Notes under the pieces: generated by a model
Database searches by the model: none
Told to the model about the DNA's origin: nothing
What the model saw: only the letters and a program-made list of their open reading frames with translations
Shown: piece after piece, positions 6,695-8,178 of the stretch
How the letters are laid out: every line of letters begins with the position of its first letter
Numbering within the stretch: position 1 is the first letter of the stretch
From: Kmv42 sp040757455
GTDB lineage: Bacteria > Nitrospirota > Thermodesulfovibrionia > Thermodesulfovibrionales > SM23-35
Assembly (NCBI GenBank): GCA_040757455.1
Contig: JBFLXE010000120.1
Location: forward strand, 1-8,178
DNA: 8,178 nt
Direction of reading: 5' to 3'
Program-made: the position numbers and the translations under genes

Positions 6695-6710
6695 AGCAAA
6701 ATAAGTGCCA
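6695..6710 (-). promoter_or_regulatory. Candidate sigma-54 (-24/-12) promoter for sodC
   Basis: The minus strand reads TGGCAC-TTATT-TTGCT. Both the -24 hexamer TGGCAC and the -12 box TTGCT match the sigma-54 consensus exactly, with GG and GC 12 bp apart. The predicted start is near 6684, giving an approximately 88-nt leader before the sodC GTG. Expression would then depend on RpoN and an activator ATPase; one is encoded at 2292-3689. Confidence 0.7.
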
Positions 6711-6751
6711 CAAAAAAATTGCTGATAAAAAAGAATTTTTTGGAGAATGAT

Positions 6752-6764
6752 CCTGATAATCAGG
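6752..6764. promoter_or_regulatory. Palindrome upstream of the sodC promoter
   Basis: CCTGAT-A-ATCAGG is a perfect palindrome with 6-bp arms, placed about 68-80 bp upstream of the predicted sodC transcription start. That is a usual position for an activator-binding site of a sigma-54 promoter. It does not resemble the inverted repeat at 559-615, so any link to the regulator in this window is unproven. Confidence 0.35.
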
Positions 6765-6814
6765 GTAATTTGCCCCTTTGAAAGACAAAATTCCACTGCA
6801 AGAGGAAAAAAAAC

Positions 6815-6889
6815 TGGAGCGGGCGACGGGATTTGAACCCGCGACCTTCAGCTTGGGAAGCTAACACTCTACCGCTGAGTTACGCCCGC
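6815..6889 (-). tRNA. tRNA-Gly (anticodon CCC)
   Basis: A full cloverleaf can be drawn on the minus strand. The acceptor stem is GCGGGCG with CGCCCGC, the D arm ACTC-AGCGGTA-GAGT, the anticodon stem TTAGC/GCTGA with loop TTCCCAA (anticodon CCC at 6857-6855), and the T arm GCGGG-TTCAAAT-CCCGT. Discriminator T is followed by an encoded CCA (6817-6815). The length is 75 nt with CCA. Anticodon CCC decodes the glycine codon GGG. An eight-T run follows directly after CCA and may help end transcription. Confidence 0.97.
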
Positions 6890-6899
6890 GCTTTTTTAA

Positions 6900-6929
6900 A
6901 TTATAAAATCAGGCAGCAATGGAATGCAA
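6900..6929 (-). promoter_or_regulatory. Candidate sigma-70 promoter for tRNA-Gly
   Basis: A perfect TATAAT -10 box lies at 6905-6900 on the minus strand, 10 bp before the mature tRNA 5' end. A partial -35 box TTGCAT lies at 6929-6924 with an 18-bp spacer. Transcription would start near 6893, almost at the tRNA end. Confidence 0.5.
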
Positions 6930-6962
6930 GAAAAGGTGTTCTACGAAAGACTCAAAAATTTT

Positions 6963-6971
6963 TGTGATAAT
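6963..6971 (+). promoter_or_regulatory. Possible extended -10 promoter for the nucleotidyltransferase gene
   Basis: TGTGATAAT on the plus strand fits an extended -10 element (TGn plus GATAAT). The start would fall near 6978, only about 2 nt before the GTG at 6980, so the transcript would be nearly leaderless. No Shine-Dalgarno sequence is seen before that GTG, which agrees with this. Confidence 0.3.
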
Positions 6972-6979
6972 ATGTAACC

Positions 6980-8178
6980 GTGAAAGCATTGCTTCAAGAT
7001 ATCGAAGAAAGAATATTGAGCGACCGTTATAACTCCTTAATTTTCGATGTAGCCGGAGACCGTGATGTGTATCTCGTGGGTGGATATATCCGTGACATTT
7101 TTAGAGGAATAGAGTCGAAAGACAGAGATTTTCTGATCGGGGGGGGATTGGAGAATTTTGTTAAAGAAATAAACGGGATTCTTGAGGGAACAGTTATTTT
7201 TTTTAAGAAGGGCAATATTAGAAGGGTAGTCTTGAAGAACGGGGTCACACTGGATTTTTCAAGTCCACGGGGCACGGTGGAAGAGGATCTGTCAAAAAGA
7301 GACTTTACGATAAATTCTATAGCCTGGTGTCCCAGAAGTAGTTTCATAGATCCCCTTAACGGTTTCGATGACCTGAAGAAGAAACTTATCAGATGTATCT
7401 CAAGGCAAAATTTGGTTTCCGATCCCCTTAGGATCGTGAGGGCATATAGATTTGCAGCAGACTTAGCAGGTTTCATAGAGAAAGAGACCCGAAATTCGCT
7501 AAAACTATTACACAAGAAAGTCGAATTAGTGGCATCTGAAAGAATAACTTTAGAATTTTTCACTTTTTTAAACCTCGCGTACACCTCAAAATACCTGGAG
7601 ATGGCCCTGATTGACGGCGTCCTGCAAGCAATATTTTCTATTTCTGACAAGATGTTGGGAAAAAACGTTAATTTAATACATAAACTTGAGAAGACAGTTT
7701 TTAAGAGTTTACCGGAAGACTTTAAAGTTATACTTAACAAAATATTTTCGCAGAATATTAGTCATAAGGGTTTACTGTGCCTGGAGGCTTTGTCCATAAA
7801 CGGGCTCAGCATCGAAGGAAAAACAAAGCTAAGGCTCAGCAACGCACTGAGGAAACGTCTGGAATGTGCTCACCGGGGTACGCTCGAAATGAAAATTGCT
7901 AAGAAAATGGTTAAGAAAAATCTATTTGACATCTTCATGAAGTCCGGGGATGCTGCGCTTGATGTGTTAATACTCTCGGGTAGAGTCGACCTCATCGAGG
8001 ATCACGAGCGTTTCAAGAAGATTTGGAGTAACGGCCTGCTGGGAGCAGTTGACATTATGGGGTTATCCAATCTTTATAGGGGGAAGAGGCTTGGAAATAT
8101 TATTATGGCGCTGAAGAAGGCGGAATTTTACGGGAGGGTAAAAACGAGAAAAGAGGCGATAGACTTGATCCGTGAGAT
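6980..8178 (+). CDS. CCA-adding enzyme / poly(A) polymerase family nucleotidyltransferase, partial
   Basis: Class II tRNA nucleotidyltransferase/poly(A) polymerase family; it adds or repairs the 3' CCA of tRNA, or adds A residues to RNA. It is open for 399 codons to the right edge, so the C terminus is missing. It starts at GTG 6980; an in-frame stop at 6968-6970 rules out a longer form. The catalytic head motif is YLVGGYIRDIFRG (31-43) with KDRDFLI carrying metal-binding Asp48 and Asp50. Asp92 in TLDFSSPRG is the likely third carboxylate. Next come EEDLSKRDFTINSIA (101-115), DPLNGFDDL (124-132), and the nucleotide-selecting DPLRIVRAYRFAADL (148-162), followed by SERITLEF. The C-terminal half is a divergent helical tRNA-binding region. 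Family motifs are clear. CCA-adding, CC-adding, A-adding and poly(A) activities cannot be told apart from sequence here. Confidence 0.92.
   Translation, partial: MKALLQDIEERILSDRYNSLIFDVAGDRDVYLVGGYIRDIFRGIESKDRDFLIGGGLENFVKEINGILEGTVIFFKKGNIRRVVLKNGVTLDFSSPRGTVEEDLSKRDFTINSIAWCPRSSFIDPLNGFDDLKKKLIRCISRQNLVSDPLRIVRAYRFAADLAGFIEKETRNSLKLLHKKVELVASERITLEFFTFLNLAYTSKYLEMALIDGVLQAIFSISDKMLGKNVNLIHKLEKTVFKSLPEDFKVILNKIFSQNISHKGLLCLEALSINGLSIEGKTKLRLSNALRKRLECAHRGTLEMKIAKKMVKKNLFDIFMKSGDAALDVLILSGRVDLIEDHERFKKIWSNGLLGAVDIMGLSNLYRGKRLGNIIMALKKAEFYGRVKTRKEAIDLIRE

Noticed and set aside
7027..7740. 237-aa reading frame on the minus strand inside the nucleotidyltransferase gene
   Set aside because: It is antisense to clear catalytic motifs of the plus-strand gene, which is open to the window end. 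Its composition is unlike a real protein family known to me.

Overview
This window comes from a bacterial chromosome with moderate to low GC. The organism is very probably Gram-negative: it carries the start of an outer-membrane porin gene, a periplasmic Cu/Zn superoxide dismutase and a sigma-54-type regulator. Gene content and style recall Nitrospirota or deltaproteobacterial (Desulfobacterota) genomes, but nothing here fixes the phylum. No phage, CRISPR or intact insertion sequence was seen.

Layout, left to right. (1) 1-273, minus: 5' end of a phosphate-selective-type (OprO/OprP) porin gene that runs off the left edge. (2) 274-630: divergent intergenic region with a sigma-54-like -24/-12 promoter facing the porin and a perfect 21-bp inverted repeat just before the kinase gene. 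(3) 631-3689, plus: two-component operon, a polytopic membrane histidine kinase and an NtrC-type sigma-54 activator, with ATGA overlap. (4) 3740-4194, plus: broken L,D-transpeptidase (YkuD) gene with a frameshift in a G run and its catalytic end missing, ending at a REP-like palindrome. (5) 4287-5878, minus: a YeiH-type (UPF0324) membrane transporter and, 8 bp downstream, a small cysteine-rich protein. (6) 6078-6596, minus: sodC, preceded by a second, near-consensus sigma-54 promoter. (7) 6815-6889, minus: tRNA-Gly(CCC) with encoded CCA. (8) 6980-8178, plus: a class II CCA-adding/poly(A) polymerase-like nucleotidyltransferase, cut by the right edge.

The most interesting reading is regulatory. 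A membrane-sensing kinase and a sigma-54 activator sit in the same 7 kb as two good -24/-12 promoters, one before the divergent porin and one before sodC. The 21-bp inverted repeat lies about 150-205 bp upstream of the predicted porin transcription start, a usual distance for an activator-binding site. The window may therefore show a small envelope-response regulon (sensor, activator, porin, periplasmic superoxide dismutase). That link is inference; the motifs are seen directly.
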